A stretch of 64,000 bases of DNA, taken from positions 3,763,404 through 3,827,403 of the forward strand of contig NZ_CP042914.1 in the NCBI RefSeq assembly GCF_008065135.1. Reading direction: 5' to 3'. The DNA is from Roseimaritima ulvae (lineage in GTDB: Bacteria; Planctomycetota; Planctomycetia; Pirellulales; Pirellulaceae). The first letter of the stretch is position 1. Each line of letters starts with the position of its first letter. The position numbers and the translations under genes are program-made. This document shows, piece by piece, positions 24,922-36,700 of the stretch. The notes below the pieces were generated by a model that had not been told where the DNA came from, ran no database searches, and worked only from the letters and a program-made list of their open reading frames with translations.

Positions 24922-26652
24922 CTAAGCCTGTCCGCCAGCGGACGCCGGCGTCGTGGCGGGTTCGTCGGGAACCAGTTTGCGGGGCAGGTCGGTGTATACG
25001 TATCCGTCGGTCGAAGGGTCGTATTCCACGTTTTCAAACTCGTAGGGGTCGCCGACCGCCGGTGCATGCTTGAAGTTATAAAACGGGGGAGGACTGGTGC
25101 AGTGCCACTCTAGGGTGGCTCCACCCCATGGGTTGGCAGGTGCTTGTTTGCCACTTAACAGCGATTGCAACAGTACCAGGCCGGCGATCAGCAGACCGAT
25201 CCCCAACGTGAAGGCACCGATGCTGGACATCTGGTGCAACCACTGGAACTCGGGGTCGTAGGTGGCGTAGCGGCGAGGCATGCCCTGGTTGCCCAGTAGG
25301 AACTGAGGCAAGAAGGTCAGGTTAAATCCGATGAACACCACGGCCGCAGAAATTCGGCCCCCGGTTTCGTTAAACATCTTACCGATCATTTTGGGCCACC
25401 AGTGGAACAGGCCGCCCACAAATGCGACCACGGTGCCGCCCATCATCACATAGTGAAAGTGAGCCACCACGAAGTAGGTGTCGTGCAGATGCAGGTCGGT
25501 GCTGATGGTTCCCAGGAACAAGCCGGTCAAACCACCGATGGTGAACAGGAACAGGAACGCCAAACCGTAACACATCGGGGTGGTCAGGCTGATCGAGCCC
25601 TTGTACATCGTCGCCACCCAATTGAAGACTTTGATCGCCGAAGGCACCGAGACGGTAAACGTCAGTGCACTAAAGATGACCACCGTCACGTCACTCATTC
25701 CACTGGTGAACATGTGGTGTCCCCAGACCAGGAAGCTGAGCAGGGCCAGGGCGATCGACGAATAGGCGATGAAGCGGTACCCGAAGATGCCTTTGTGGCT
25801 GTGCACGCTGATGATTTCACTGATGATACCGAAGGCCGGCAGAATCATGATGTACACGGCCGGATGGCTGTAGAACCAGAAAAAGTGCTGGAAGGTGACC
25901 GGGTCGCCGTTGAATTCCGGATCGAAAATACCGATGTGCATCGTCTTTTCAGCGATCAACAGCAGCAGCGTGATACCCAACACGGGAGTGGCTAACACCT
26001 GGATGATGCTGGTCGCGTAGGTGGCCCATAGGAACAGCGGCATTCGGAACCAGGTCATTCCCGGGGGCCGCATGGTGTTGATTGTGACAATGAAGTTCAA
26101 CCCGGTGAAGATCGAGCTGAATCCCAGGATGAAGGCACCCAGGGTGGCCATCACGACGGAGGTGTCGGTCGAGGTGCTGTAAGGAGTGTAAAACGTCCAG
26201 CCCGTGTCCAGGCCGTTCATCAGCAAGGCGCCGACGAAGAAGATCGCTCCGCCCACCCAAAGATAAAAGCTGGACAGGTTCAGTCGCGGGAAGGCCACGT
26301 CTTTGGCACCCAGCATGACCGGCACCAGGAAGTTCCCCAGCGCCGCGGGGATGCTGGGAATGATGAACAGGAACACCATGATCGCGCCGTGCAGCGTGAA
26401 TATTTGGTTGTACTGATCGTTGGTTAAGCCCGAATTGCCCGATGAGGACATCAGGTGATAGCGGATCATCATCGCCAATAAACCGCCTCCTAGAAAGGAG
26501 GTCAGCACACCGACCAGATACATCACGCCGATCCGTTTATGATCAAGCGTAAACATCCAGCTCATAATGCCGCTGCTGTTCTTTAAATAGTTTTCGCTGT
26601 CGGAAACGAAACCGGCATCACGAACGCCGCCTGGCGCGGTACCTGTGGTCAT
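24922..26652 (-). CDS. ctaD: Cytochrome c oxidase subunit I, A2-type
   Basis: The 576-residue catalytic subunit carries the low-spin heme and heme-CuB centre. Heme/CuB ligand regions are visible: [35 protein letters not shown] and [17 protein letters not shown]. The YSHP motif, in place of the Glu of A1-type oxidases, marks an A2-type proton channel, as in Rhodothermus and Thermus caa3 enzymes. It is preceded by ctaC and followed by ctaE on the same strand. Confidence 0.97.
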   Translation of the reverse strand: MTTGTAPGGVRDAGFVSDSENYLKNSSGIMSWMFTLDHKRIGVMYLVGVLTSFLGGGLLAMMIRYHLMSSSGNSGLTNDQYNQIFTLHGAIMVFLFIIPSIPAALGNFLVPVMLGAKDVAFPRLNLSSFYLWVGGAIFFVGALLMNGLDTGWTFYTPYSTSTDTSVVMATLGAFILGFSSIFTGLNFIVTINTMRPPGMTWFRMPLFLWATYATSIIQVLATPVLGITLLLLIAEKTMHIGIFDPEFNGDPVTFQHFFWFYSHPAVYIMILPAFGIISEIISVHSHKGIFGYRFIAYSSIALALLSFLVWGHHMFTSGMSDVTVVIFSALTFTVSVPSAIKVFNWVATMYKGSISLTTPMCYGLAFLFLFTIGGLTGLFLGTISTDLHLHDTYFVVAHFHYVMMGGTVVAFVGGLFHWWPKMIGKMFNETGGRISAAVVFIGFNLTFLPQFLLGNQGMPRRYATYDPEFQWLHQMSSIGAFTLGIGLLIAGLVLLQSLLSGKQAPANPWGGATLEWHCTSPPPFYNFKHAPAVGDPYEFENVEYDPSTDGYVYTDLPRKLVPDEPATTPASAGGQA

Positions 26653-26693
26653 CGTTTGGCTCCCACCTACGTTTGCTGAAAAGTGTATTATTG

Positions 26694-27887
26694 CTAGTTC
26701 GCCGCAGGCGTGGCCGCAGCATCGGCTGCGGCGTCGGCCTGATCGGTCGATGAATTGGTTGTGGTATCGGACTCCGCGGCGACGTCGCTGGCGGTTTGCC
26801 CGCGGTCGCTGAGCGTTTTCATGAATGCGATCAGCGAGGCGATATCGTCATCGGACAACTGACCCTTGAAGCTGGGCATTTGCGGGTTGAACCCGAGCAC
26901 GACTTTGGCTTTGGGATCCAGAATCGATTCGCGAATGTATTGTTCGTCGCCAAGAACTTTTTCACCGGATGTCATTTCCCGTTCGTAACCGTAGAGGTTG
27001 GCGAAGGACGGTCCGACCAGGACCTTACCGGCTTCGGTGGAGTGACAGCCGACGCAGTTTCGCAGTCTGTACAGTTTTTCACCGTATTGAGCCGGCGGGG
27101 TGTCTCCGCGACTGCTGATCTTCTTGATCCACGCGTTGAGGTCTTCTTCGGTTTCATGGACCACCACGTAGGTCTGCATCGCCGAGTGGTCTCTGCCGCA
27201 GTATTCAGCGCAGAACAGGTCGTAGAAGCGATAGCCGTCTTCGGTGATTTGGTGACGGTCGTAGTCCCAGGACTCAGCGCCGGATTCCTCGTGAGCGTCC
27301 AGGGCGGCCTGCAGTTCTTCATCGCTGACTTTGGGAGTCGCCTGGGTAGCTTCGAACCAAGCCACGTTATAGCGTCCCGGCACGATATCCCGTTTGATGC
27401 GGAAGGCCGGCACATAAAAGGCATGCAACACATCGGAGGAACGCATCACCATCTTGGTCGGTTGGTTGACGACCACGTGCAGTTCCGGATGGATGGCACC
27501 GTTGCCATAATCCATCGAAAAGCCCCATTTGAAGGCCTTTAGATCGACCTGACGGGCGCCTTCGGGGGGCGTGGCCATATCCAAGAAACCCCAACTGCCG
27601 CGGACAAACATGATCACCAGAAAGATACACGGAACCACCGTCCAGGTGATTTCCAACACGTTGTGGTGCGTTACCCGGCTGGTCGCCTTGCCGCTCTTGC
27701 CGCCGTGATACTTGTATGGGAACCAGAACATCAGGAACGCCAGCGGAATAAAGAACGCCAGCGAGATCCACAGGATCATGCCGTAGGTGCTGTCGCTTTC
27801 CGCCGCGTAGGTTGACGATTGATCGGGAAACCACATTCCCGTCGAGGCAGCATCGGCCAGCAAACTCAAACCATCTAACATTGCCAT
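26694..27887 (-). CDS. ctaC: Cytochrome c oxidase subunit II with fused cytochrome c (caa3)
   Basis: The 397-residue protein has two N-terminal membrane helices, then a CuA domain with [13 protein letters not shown] near residues 224-236 that supplies the binuclear copper ligands. A C-terminal class I cytochrome c domain follows, with CVGCH near 277-281 and an axial-Met region around NPQMPSF. This is the caa3 architecture, which takes electrons directly at the fused heme. The last 40 residues are Asp/Ala/Thr-rich low complexity. It lies 6 bases behind the SCO gene. Confidence 0.96.
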   Translation of the reverse strand: MAMLDGLSLLADAASTGMWFPDQSSTYAAESDSTYGMILWISLAFFIPLAFLMFWFPYKYHGGKSGKATSRVTHHNVLEITWTVVPCIFLVIMFVRGSWGFLDMATPPEGARQVDLKAFKWGFSMDYGNGAIHPELHVVVNQPTKMVMRSSDVLHAFYVPAFRIKRDIVPGRYNVAWFEATQATPKVSDEELQAALDAHEESGAESWDYDRHQITEDGYRFYDLFCAEYCGRDHSAMQTYVVVHETEEDLNAWIKKISSRGDTPPAQYGEKLYRLRNCVGCHSTEAGKVLVGPSFANLYGYEREMTSGEKVLGDEQYIRESILDPKAKVVLGFNPQMPSFKGQLSDDDIASLIAFMKTLSDRGQTASDVAAESDTTTNSSTDQADAAADAAATPAAN

Positions 27888-27893
27888 AAAACC

Positions 27894-28838
27894 TTATTCG
27901 TCCGCTTTGCGCTCAAAGGCGGTGGTTGCTTCGTGTGTATGAGGATCGTCTGTGATCGGCTCGGCCAGCTGGGGCGACTGACGCCGCTTGCCAATCCAAT
28001 AGGGGGTTAACGCCAGGAGGATCACGCCGATCGTCAACGCGCCTCCTAACCGCATCAATTTCCAAGCTGTGGCCACGTATCGACCGCGATTGGGATCGTA
28101 GCTAAAGCACCACATCACAATCACGTCGACCGGTGACCCGATCGTGCCCTCCCCGGCGGCGACCAACGAACGTTTGAGGTCTTCCGGGGGGAAGTCCACC
28201 CGCAACGAGTAGCTGCTGATGACCCCTTCGGGGGACACAAAGGCCAGCATCGCCGGGTGGTTGTATTGTTTGGTCTGTTTGTCGTACCGGTACCTAAATC
28301 CTAACGTATCGGTGAGTTTTGTGATCGTCGATTGTGACGCCGTGGCGAAATGCCACGCCTCGGCCGCCTGCGGCTGCTTGTTCACCTGATCGGTATATAA
28401 CTGTTTGGTTTCTCGAATCCGCTCGGTAGCTTCGTCGGGGTCGATGCTGACGGTCAACAACTGAAAGTCGTCGCCCATCTTCAGGTCCACGTCGTTCAGC
28501 GACCGCGTCAGGGCGTTCAGCTGAACACTGCACAGCATCGGGCAGTCGCTGTAGTTCAAAGTCACGATCACCGGACGGCGACCGTCAAAGTAGGTTTGTA
28601 AGGGAACGGTTTTCCCGGATGCATCCACGACCTCCAGTTCCAGCGGCAAGGTCGTTCCCAGGTGCTGGTCGACGGTGACGCCCTCGGCTTGAGCCGGCAC
28701 GCCGTCGTTCAACTGTACGTTGTCGGTCGGCTGCGCGGCCGCCGGTGCGGTCAAGCACAGCAGCATACTTGCAGCCATGGCCGCGAAACGTATTGTTGGG
28801 AAGTTAGGTTTCACTGGGATCCGTTGATTGGGATTCAT
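27894..28838 (-). CDS. SCO1/SenC copper chaperone
   Basis: The thioredoxin-fold protein delivers copper to the CuA site of oxidase subunit II, the next gene. The copper-binding motif is seen as SDCPMLC near residue 105, with the usual distal His region around the middle of the domain. There is an N-terminal export signal (hydrophobic stretch ending APAAAQP) and a C-terminal membrane anchor, IGVILLALTPYWIG, followed by basic residues. The start at 28838 gives a good signal; an in-frame start at 28868 would overlap the previous gene by 65 bases. Confidence 0.93.
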   Translation of the reverse strand: MNPNQRIPVKPNFPTIRFAAMAASMLLCLTAPAAAQPTDNVQLNDGVPAQAEGVTVDQHLGTTLPLELEVVDASGKTVPLQTYFDGRRPVIVTLNYSDCPMLCSVQLNALTRSLNDVDLKMGDDFQLLTVSIDPDEATERIRETKQLYTDQVNKQPQAAEAWHFATASQSTITKLTDTLGFRYRYDKQTKQYNHPAMLAFVSPEGVISSYSLRVDFPPEDLKRSLVAAGEGTIGSPVDVIVMWCFSYDPNRGRYVATAWKLMRLGGALTIGVILLALTPYWIGKRRQSPQLAEPITDDPHTHEATTAFERKADE

Positions 28839-29130
28839 GTTTGTTGTCGGAGTCCGACTGGTTGGCAAACTGGGTCATCACCACGTCGACGGGAACCTGA
28901 ATCTGTCCCGTGTCTTCGTTGACGCCATAGTGATTCAGGGAATCACTCTGGCTGGTGAGCACCGAATTGCCCTGGGTGTACTGACCCTGCTTCAGTTTTT
29001 CTTCTTCCTGACGCTCGGCCAGGGCAAAGTACACCACCTGACAGGCCAGGATGGTGATGAACGTCAATGCAGCCGAAAGGATGGCTACCGTAAAAATTTG
29101 CCGATTGTTGAGGTCGTCGTAGCTGGCCAT
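28804..29130 (-). CDS. Small membrane protein of the ACIII-caa3 cluster
   Basis: The 108-residue protein has one membrane helix near residues 12-36 (VAILSAALTFITILACQVVYFAL) and a polar, Gln/Ser/Asp-rich tail. It is not recognised as a known ACIII or oxidase subunit. Its place between actF and the SCO gene, 12 bases after actF, and an overlap of about 35 bases with the SCO start, suggest a structural or assembly role in the same complex. It could correspond to one of the small ACIII subunits (ActG/ActH), but similarity cannot be judged here. Confidence 0.8.
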   Translation of the reverse strand: MASYDDLNNRQIFTVAILSAALTFITILACQVVYFALAERQEEEKLKQGQYTQGNSVLTSQSDSLNHYGVNEDTGQIQVPVDVVMTQFANQSDSDNKHESQSTDPSET

Positions 29131-29142
29131 GGGGTTTCCTGA

Positions 29143-30390
29143 CTAAATGTTTTCAAAGGCAATCGATTCGACCAGCCGCGGATCGCGGACGGGAATCAAG
29201 GGCACATCGGCGGCCAGTTTGAACACGCCACCCAGGTACAAAGCGGTCATGCCGACCCCGCACAGGATCACGCTCAGCATTCCCAATCCACCGCCGGACG
29301 GACCCAGCGTTTCAGAGGCTTGCGGCATGATCGACCAGAACAAGTCGATAAAGTGCATCACCAACAGGTAAAGCGACCAACCGAACACCCAGCGGGGACT
29401 GCGACGCAGGTTGCGGCTGAGCATCGCCAAAAACGGCAATAGCCAGTGCAGCAGGATCAGGATGATCGAGATCGTGGCCCAACCGTGTTCCTGACGCAGG
29501 AAGAACCACTCGGTTTCCTCGGGAATGTTGGCGTACCAGATCAGCATGTACTGGCTGAAGCTGATGTAGGCCCAGAACACGATAAACCCAAAGATCAATT
29601 TGCCCAGGTCGTGGTAGTGCTCGACGGTGATTTCGTCTTTAACTTTGCCTTGCGACTGGAACCAGTAGACCAGCACCGTGCAGGCGGCCAGCGAGGACAG
29701 CACCGAGCCGGCGAAGATGTACACACCAAACATGGTGCTGAACCACAACGGGGCCAGCGACATAATCCAGTCAAAGGCAGCGATCGAAGCGGTCAGGCCA
29801 AACACGATCACGGCCGGTCCGCTCCAGAACTGCATTTTTTCGGTCAGCTTGACTTCGCCCGTCTCGTCTTGACGCTTGCTCATCCCACAGAAGTAGCGAG
29901 CCAGCAAGATCCAGGCACCAAAACAGAACACGGCCCGCACGGTGAAGAACAAGGGGTTCAGGTACAAGCTTTTAGCTTCAGCCACTTCCAGCTCGTGAAA
30001 GGCTTCGCCACGCCAAGCATACATGGTTTCACCGCCCACCCAGACCGCGATCAGAATGGGGACAAACATCACTGCCAGCAACGGCATGGCGCTGGCCAGC
30101 AGTTCGGTCGTCCGCCGCACCGTGGCACTCCAACCGGCTCGCGAGAGGTGCTGGATGATGACAAAAAACAGCGACCCCAAGCTAACCGTGATGCAGAACA
30201 TAAATGCTGACAAATAAGCCAGCATGGCGTACCGCACACCTTCCTCGGTAGCGGTGCCGATCGCCCAGCCGATCAGCAGGACCAGGCCTCCGCCACCCAA
30301 TAGCGGCAAGGCCAGATTCGCCATCGACGCCGGCAATTGCAGCGACTCGTGGTCGGGGGCTTTCAGTTTGATAGGTTCAGAGTGGCTCAC
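29143..30390 (-). CDS. actF: Alternative complex III subunit ActF
   Basis: The 415-residue polytopic membrane protein has about ten helices, including GSLFFVIIQHLSRAGW and GGETMYAW segments typical of ActF (quinol:cytochrome c oxidoreductase). ActF is a membrane subunit related in fold to ActC/NrfD-type proteins. It follows the ActD-ActE gene by 28 bases in the ACIII order. Confidence 0.9.
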   Translation of the reverse strand: MSHSEPIKLKAPDHESLQLPASMANLALPLLGGGGLVLLIGWAIGTATEEGVRYAMLAYLSAFMFCITVSLGSLFFVIIQHLSRAGWSATVRRTTELLASAMPLLAVMFVPILIAVWVGGETMYAWRGEAFHELEVAEAKSLYLNPLFFTVRAVFCFGAWILLARYFCGMSKRQDETGEVKLTEKMQFWSGPAVIVFGLTASIAAFDWIMSLAPLWFSTMFGVYIFAGSVLSSLAACTVLVYWFQSQGKVKDEITVEHYHDLGKLIFGFIVFWAYISFSQYMLIWYANIPEETEWFFLRQEHGWATISIILILLHWLLPFLAMLSRNLRRSPRWVFGWSLYLLVMHFIDLFWSIMPQASETLGPSGGGLGMLSVILCGVGMTALYLGGVFKLAADVPLIPVRDPRLVESIAFENI

Positions 30391-30418
30391 TTCGGTTCAC
30401 CAGTTACGTTTTTCTTGA

Positions 30419-32239
30419 TTAGCTGTTTTGCAAGGCTGTCTTGGGTGCATCTTCGGCGGACTTGTTGGCCGCTTCGGCTGCTTTTTGAGCTTCTTCTTCG
30501 AGCCGTTGCTTAACGGCTTCCTGCATCGATTTCAATTCACTGCGTTGTCCCTCGGGAACCAAGTCGACCAACGCGTCGGCGTTACGACTTGCCTGCAGGG
30601 CACGCAGATACGCCACGATCGCCCAGCGGTCTTCGGCTTTGATCTGAGCTCCGTAGCCGGGCATCTTGCGAATCCCGTGCGTGATCGTGTTGAACAGTTT
30701 TCCGTCGGGATACTGTTCCGGTCCCAGATCCACGTTGTACAACTTGGTCGGTGGCACCCAGGTCGGCGACAGAATCTTCTGCGCCCGCTGAGCCACCAGG
30801 CCCGAACCGCTGCCGTCGCGGCCATGGCAGACCGCACAATAAATATTGAACTGCTGCTGCCCACGCTCCAACTTGGCCATCGTGATCGACAACGGATTGG
30901 TCTTCAGCCAAGGCGTGTTGTCTACCGTCAGCGAATCGACAGGCGGTTCCGCCGCAGGAGCTTCCTCAGCCGGTTGTTCCTCGGCGGGCTTTTCCTCGGC
31001 CATCGGCTTCGCGTCGGCTGGTTTTTCTTCAGCGGGCTTTTCTTCGGCCGGTTTATCGTCGGCAGGCTTTTCTTCCATCGGCTCTTCGTCCGCTGGCTTT
31101 TCCTCAGCTGGCTTTTCCTCAGCTGGTTTGTCGTCAGCTGGTTTGTCGTCAGCTGGTTTGTCTTCCGCCGGTTTGTCCTCAGCAGGCTTATCTTCCGCAG
31201 GCTTATCGTCCGCCGGTTCTTCCTCAGCCGGTTCTTCTTCGGCGGGCGGTTGTTCAGCGGGTTCGTCTTCGGCCGGAACTTCTTCTACAGCCGGAGTGTC
31301 CTCAGCGGGTGCTTCTTCAGCGGGTTCTTCAGCCGGGGGCTGGAAGGCACCGACGAGTCGTTGAGCGCGTTCGGGATCGATGGCGGCCAGGGCTTCCATG
31401 TCGATCCCGGTGTTGAAATCGAGACCGTACTCCAACTGGCCGCGAGCCACCGTGCCGGGCACGTCGGGCCGCATCGAGCGACCGTCGGCGAACAGCGTGG
31501 TTTTGGTTTGCGCGTCTTTAGCGGGCGAGAAGTCCATGTCGTAGAAGATATGGAAACGCGGGCTACCGCTGCGGGTGACTCGCATCCGCGCGATCACCAC
31601 GGGGGGCACCAAAGCCAGGATGGCCAGGGTGCATAGCACGTAGAAGAACGGTCGCGGGACCGTCGCCGAGGAGTTATCCTCGACCACCGGATCCACGTGT
31701 TGCGAACCACAATCGGAAAGCAGCTTGCGAGCGCCTTCGAGTTCGAAACGCGGATCTTTGGAATCGATGAACAGGAAGAACCGGTCATCGGTGGCGCGGT
31801 CGAAGCGGGGGTTGGTGAACAGCGGATTGCTGAACCGTGGCAGGCGGTTGAGCGCCAGCATACCCAGGAACGAGGAGAACGCGGCCAACAGAATCGTCAA
31901 TTCAAACGATACCGGAATGAACGCCGGCAAACTGATGAAGGGTTTGCCCGAGATGATGTACTGGTAATTAATACCATTCATCCAAACTTCCATAGCCAAA
32001 CCGGTCAGACAGCCGATCACACCGCCGGTCAGCGAAATCCACGGCAGCTTGGTGGGACGAATCCCCAAAGCTTTATCAATCCCATGAACGGGAAAGGGCG
32101 TGAAGGCATCGGTACGCGTGAACCCGGCATCGCGGACGCGGCGGCAGGCGGTCAGCAGACTGTCCACCGAGTCGAACTCGGCGGTCAATCCATGGATCAA
32201 TTCTTGATCTTCAATTTCAGCCATTATTTCGTCTTTCAT
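30419..32239 (-). CDS. actDE: ActD-ActE fusion with repetitive linker (ACIII)
   Basis: In the 606-residue protein, residues 1-190 match ActD/DUF3341 ([32 protein letters not shown], two membrane helices near 65 and 105). A further membrane helix lies near 200-220. Residues 300-436 are a run of about 27 degenerate pentapeptides of the [10 protein letters not shown] type. The C-terminal part is a class I cytochrome c with CAVCH near 467-471, a MPGYGAQ axial-Met region and AIVAYLRAL, matching ActE. In Rhodothermus ActD and ActE are separate proteins, so this is a fusion. Start and stop overlap the neighbours; it shares 4 bases with actC. Confidence 0.92.
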   Translation of the reverse strand: MKDEIMAEIEDQELIHGLTAEFDSVDSLLTACRRVRDAGFTRTDAFTPFPVHGIDKALGIRPTKLPWISLTGGVIGCLTGLAMEVWMNGINYQYIISGKPFISLPAFIPVSFELTILLAAFSSFLGMLALNRLPRFSNPLFTNPRFDRATDDRFFLFIDSKDPRFELEGARKLLSDCGSQHVDPVVEDNSSATVPRPFFYVLCTLAILALVPPVVIARMRVTRSGSPRFHIFYDMDFSPAKDAQTKTTLFADGRSMRPDVPGTVARGQLEYGLDFNTGIDMEALAAIDPERAQRLVGAFQPPAEEPAEEAPAEDTPAVEEVPAEDEPAEQPPAEEEPAEEEPADDKPAEDKPAEDKPAEDKPADDKPADDKPAEEKPAEEKPADEEPMEEKPADDKPAEEKPAEEKPADAKPMAEEKPAEEQPAEEAPAAEPPVDSLTVDNTPWLKTNPLSITMAKLERGQQQFNIYCAVCHGRDGSGSGLVAQRAQKILSPTWVPPTKLYNVDLGPEQYPDGKLFNTITHGIRKMPGYGAQIKAEDRWAIVAYLRALQASRNADALVDLVPEGQRSELKSMQEAVKQRLEEEAQKAAEAANKSAEDAPKTALQNS

Positions 32240-33660
32240 TCCGTTTCGTGCTGGGCATGTTCTGTCAGATGCCGCACGTGCATTTCATGAGCAAGCGTGG
32301 CTTTGGTTTCCGCCATGTTGATGACCGGCATCAAACGGACGAACAGCAAAAACAGGGTAAAGAACAAACCGAACGAACCGATCAACATTCCCCAGTCAAC
32401 CCAGGTCGGTGAAAAATATCCCCATGCACTGGGCAAATAGTCTCGTGAAAGGCTACTGACCACGATCACAAAGCGTTCGAACCACATCCCGATATTGACA
32501 AAGATCGTGACGATGAAAATCAATACCGGGTCCGTGCGGAAGCGGCGGAACCAGAACAGCTGCGGACTGATCACGTTGCAGCTGATCATGATCCAGTAGG
32601 CCCAGTCATACGGCCCAAAGGCACGGTTGATAAAGGCAAACGATTCGTCACTGACTTGACCGTACCAGGCGATGAAGAATTCAGTGCCATAAGCCAAACC
32701 GACGATCGAACCGGTCGCCAGAATGATCTTGCACATGTTCTCCAGGTGACGCGTGGTGATCAGGTGCTTCAGGTTCAGCAGCGAACGGGCCGGAATCATC
32801 AGCGTCAGCACCATCGCGAAGCCACTGAAAATGGCCCCCGCGACAAAGTACGGCGGGAAGATCGTGGTGTGCCAACCAGGCACTTGGCTGACCGCAAAGT
32901 CAAACGACACGATCGTATGCACACTTAAAACCAGCGGAGCGGCCAAAGCGGCCAACAGGGCGTAAGCTTTTTCGTATCGCATCCAGTGCCGCGAGGAGCC
33001 GGACCAACCCAGCGCCAGCAGGCCGTAGGCAAATCGTCGATAAGGGTTTTTCGCTCGGTCACGCAGCGTGGCCAGGTCGGGGATCATGCCCATGTACCAG
33101 AAGGCTGCAGAAACCGAACCATATGTGCTAACCGCAAACACGTCCCACAACAGCGGGCTGCGGAACTGAGGCCACATCCAGAGGTTCAAGCTTGGATACG
33201 GAGCCAACCAATAGGCCAGCCAAGCTCGACCGACGTGGATGCCCGGGAAGGTCCCGGCACAGACCACGGCAAAAATCGTCATCGCCTCGGCCGCGCGGTT
33301 GATACTGGTTCGCCATTCCTGACGGAACAAAAACAGAATCGCGCTGATCAACGTTCCGGCGTGTCCAATCCCGACCCAGAACACAAAGTTGACGATCGGC
33401 CAACCCCAGAACACCGGCGAACGGTTCCCCCACACGCCGACGCCCGTATAAATCAAATACAGGATCAGGATGCCGAAGAATCCCGCCAAGTGAGCGGAGA
33501 CCAGAAAACCGGCAACCCATAATTTACTGGGCTTGCGTTCAGCAATCTGACAAACCGACTCGGTGATGGTGTGGAAGGTGGTATCCCCCAGCACCAACGG
33601 CGCCCGTTCACCGGGACGCTCGAGCGTGTTGTCTAAGCCTTGGACGGCGGCAATGGACAT
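32236..33660 (-). CDS. actC: Alternative complex III subunit ActC (NrfD/PsrC-like)
   Basis: The 474-residue membrane protein has about ten helices and the NrfD/PsrC signature region [19 protein letters not shown], followed by [15 protein letters not shown]. It is the presumed quinol-oxidising membrane subunit of ACIII. It sits directly after actB (78 bases, containing a REP-like hairpin) and overlaps the ActD-ActE gene by 4 bases, suggesting translational coupling. Confidence 0.95.
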   Translation of the reverse strand: MSIAAVQGLDNTLERPGERAPLVLGDTTFHTITESVCQIAERKPSKLWVAGFLVSAHLAGFFGILILYLIYTGVGVWGNRSPVFWGWPIVNFVFWVGIGHAGTLISAILFLFRQEWRTSINRAAEAMTIFAVVCAGTFPGIHVGRAWLAYWLAPYPSLNLWMWPQFRSPLLWDVFAVSTYGSVSAAFWYMGMIPDLATLRDRAKNPYRRFAYGLLALGWSGSSRHWMRYEKAYALLAALAAPLVLSVHTIVSFDFAVSQVPGWHTTIFPPYFVAGAIFSGFAMVLTLMIPARSLLNLKHLITTRHLENMCKIILATGSIVGLAYGTEFFIAWYGQVSDESFAFINRAFGPYDWAYWIMISCNVISPQLFWFRRFRTDPVLIFIVTIFVNIGMWFERFVIVVSSLSRDYLPSAWGYFSPTWVDWGMLIGSFGLFFTLFLLFVRLMPVINMAETKATLAHEMHVRHLTEHAQHETE

Positions 33661-33690
33661 GGTTTTGATTAATTACGTGAATGGTAAAAA

Positions 33691-33716
33691 GTAGCTACGC
33701 TCGTCAGAGCGTGGAT
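33691..33716 (+). repeat. REP-like hairpin (GTAG family)
   Basis: GTAGCTAC is followed by a CGCTC-GTCA-GAGCG hairpin and TGGATC. It matches the 494-520 copy except for one loop base. It lies in the 78-base gap between actB and actC, inside a presumed operon. Confidence 0.7.
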
Positions 33717-33738
33717 CGGGTGAGCCGCCGAAGCGGCA

Positions 33739-36700
33739 TCAGTGAGCGTCGCCGGCGGGCTCGGCATGCGAGTCATCGTGATCATGGTCATCGTGATCAT
33801 CATGCTCACCATGTTCTTCGTCGTGGTGACCGTGATGCAGTTTCTTGTGCAGTTCCTGCAGGTCTTCGACCTGTTTGCTGGTCATTAACATCGGATGCGT
33901 ATTGCGGATCCGCGACATGTAGGTCGTTCGCGGCTTGAGTCGCAACTGGGGCAGCATGCCGTAGGTGCGAACGTCTTCGCGAGCCTGCGAGACTTTGCTG
34001 TTCGGGTCGGCGATATTGCCAAACTCGATGGCTCGCGTCGGGCATGCGGTTTGACAAGCCGTTTTGACGTCGCCGTCCTGGATCGTCCGGCCTTCTTTGC
34101 GGGCCTCGATCTTGGCGGCTTCCACACGCTGGATGCAGTAGGTGCACTTTTCCATCACCCCACGACCGCGGACGGTGACTTCGGGGTTCAGGACCAACTG
34201 TTGCAGTTTGCGATTCGCCGATTCGATCGAGCCGGGAAAGGCGTCGATTCCGTAGCCCACGCCAAGTTCAGAATTGAAGTTGAAGTAGTTGAAGCGACGA
34301 ACTTTAAAGGGACAGTTGTTGGCACAGTACCGCGTTCCGATACAGCGGTTGTAGGCCATCGCATTGATGCCTTCATTGGTGTGCACCGTGGCAGCGACCG
34401 GACAAACCTGTTCGCAGGGAGCCGTTTCGCAGTGCATGCACATCAGCGGTTCGCGTACCGCGTCAGCATTGTCTTCGTCGCCCTGGAAGTAGCGGTCAAT
34501 CCGCATCCAGTGCATTTCGCGGCTATTGGCGACTTGCTCCTTGCCCACGATAGGCACATTGTTTTCGCTCTGGCAGGCGATCACGCAGGCGTTACAGCCG
34601 ATGCACTTGCTGAGGTCGACGGACATACCCCACTGCGGAACGAAGTCCAGCGCCACGTCTTGCTGCAGGGCCTCCATGGGCTCTTTGTCCCACAGCTTGG
34701 TGTGTTCCAAACTGGGAACATGGGGTGCTTTCGCTTCGGTGAACTCCGGCGTCTTTTCCAGCAGCGCCAGCGTGCCTTCGCGGATCAGCTTGTAACTGCG
34801 TTCCTGAGTTTCTTCTTTACCCAGTTCGTCGATTGCCCAGTGATCCTGAGTAGTGGCCAACAGATATTCATCGGACCGTGGGCGAGAGCCCATTTGGTAA
34901 GCCACCAGCATCGAATCGCTGGTTCGCAGCGATCGCACGTCGGTACCGACCGAGTCGATGTCCATATCTTCGAAACCGCCGATCGCTCCGGCGCGGGTGC
35001 GGCCGTAACCGTAGGCGATCACGGTGCAGCCGTGGGCCATGCCGGGCATCTCGTAGACCGGCACTTCCAAGCGGGTATCGCCGCGTCGCAGCGAAACCAT
35101 CACGCCGTGTTTAACCTTCAGAGCGCGAGCCGTGCGGGGGCTCATCAAAGCCGCGTTGTCCCAGGTCAGTTTGGTCAACGCTTGCGGCATTTCCTGCAGC
35201 CAGCCGTTGTTGGCAAAGCGGCCGTCGTAGACCCCATCAGCGGGCACGAACACGATTTCAATATCGTCTTGTTCGATTTCAACGGTCGCTTGTAGTTCGC
35301 CGTCGGGCAGGGGGTCAGTGGAACCGGTAAACTGCACGTCGGCGATATCGACCTTGATGTCTTTGCTGAAGCCGTCGTGCAACAGCGTCCGCCATTGGCG
35401 GTTACTGAGGCTGCTGCCGGCGATTGCATCGGCTGTGCTCCGCACGATCGCTTCGGGTGACGTCTCGGGTTTTTCCAGCACCATGGCCAACACTTCCAGC
35501 GCCGTCCGACCGCTCAGCAGCGGCAGGATCTGCGGCTGGCAAACGCCGTAATGGCCGTCATCGGAAATCGCATCGCCCCAGCTTTCCAGCTGATGCGCGG
35601 CGGGCAGTTGCCAGTTGCACAGGGCCGCCGTTTCGTCGTCGTACAGGCCCCAGTAGATGGTTTCGCGAACGCGGGAAATGGCGCCCGCCAAATCAATGTC
35701 CGAGGGAGCGGTAAAGGCGGGGTTATTGCCCAGCACCAGCAACGAATCGATTTGGCCGCCACTGATCCGCTTGACCAGCTCGGCAACTTCGACGGTGTCC
35801 AGCGAAGCGTCCACCGGTTCGGGGAACCGCATCACAGAATTCAACGAGCCCAACTTGTTGTTGATGCGAATCCCGGCGGCGACGGCGTCGGCACCCAGGT
35901 GTTCGCCCACAACCACCACGGCCTTGTTGCCGGACTGCACCAGGTCCGCCGCAGCGACTTTCAGGAACCGCTCGGCTCGCTGCTGCGCATCGAGCTGGTC
36001 GTAGGTGGGGTCGCCCTCGGCGGATTCAACCTTGGTGTTGCCGCTGTCGATGGCTTTTTCCAAAGCGACCAGGAAGCGGCGGGCATCGGACGGACGAAGC
36101 GCCAAGCGAGAATCCGCGGTGGCTCCGGTGTTGGTGAAGCCGGCTTCGACCGTATACAGCCGACTCATCTCGCTAGCCATCGGCTCGCGATTGGCCACAA
36201 AGTCGCGGCCGTTGTGAATCATGCCGCGGTCTTGACCCAAGATGTCAGCTTCGATGGTCAGGATCGTATCGGCGATCGACAGATCCAGCAGCGGTTGAGC
36301 TTGGCGGCCCACGGCGGCTTCGGTGGCTTGACGCATCACGTCGCCGCGAACCGAGTCGAAGCGACAGATCGTGGCTTCGGGCAGCGTGTCTTTCAGTTCC
36401 GCCAACATCCGCGCCACCGAGGGCGAGGAAGTCGACTCGACCAGCACGGCGAAGCTGCGGCCCTGACGAGCTTTAATCGTCGGCATCAAGGTTTTGAGGT
36501 ACGCTGCAAAATCGTCCCACTCGGCCGGACGCATCTTGCCATCGCGCAGCTGCATCACGCTGTCCAGGCGGTCCGGATCATACAGACCCAGGATCGAGGC
36601 TTGCGAATACACATCCGTGCCGCCACGGCTGAGCGGATGCTCCGGGTTGCCTTCGATCTTGACCGGCCGACCGTCGACACAGCTGACCAAGAGGTTGTAC

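Noticed and set aside
30846-31364. Plus-strand open frame rich in SAGFSSAG
   Set aside because: It is the antisense reading of the PAEDK-repeat linker of the ActD-ActE gene.
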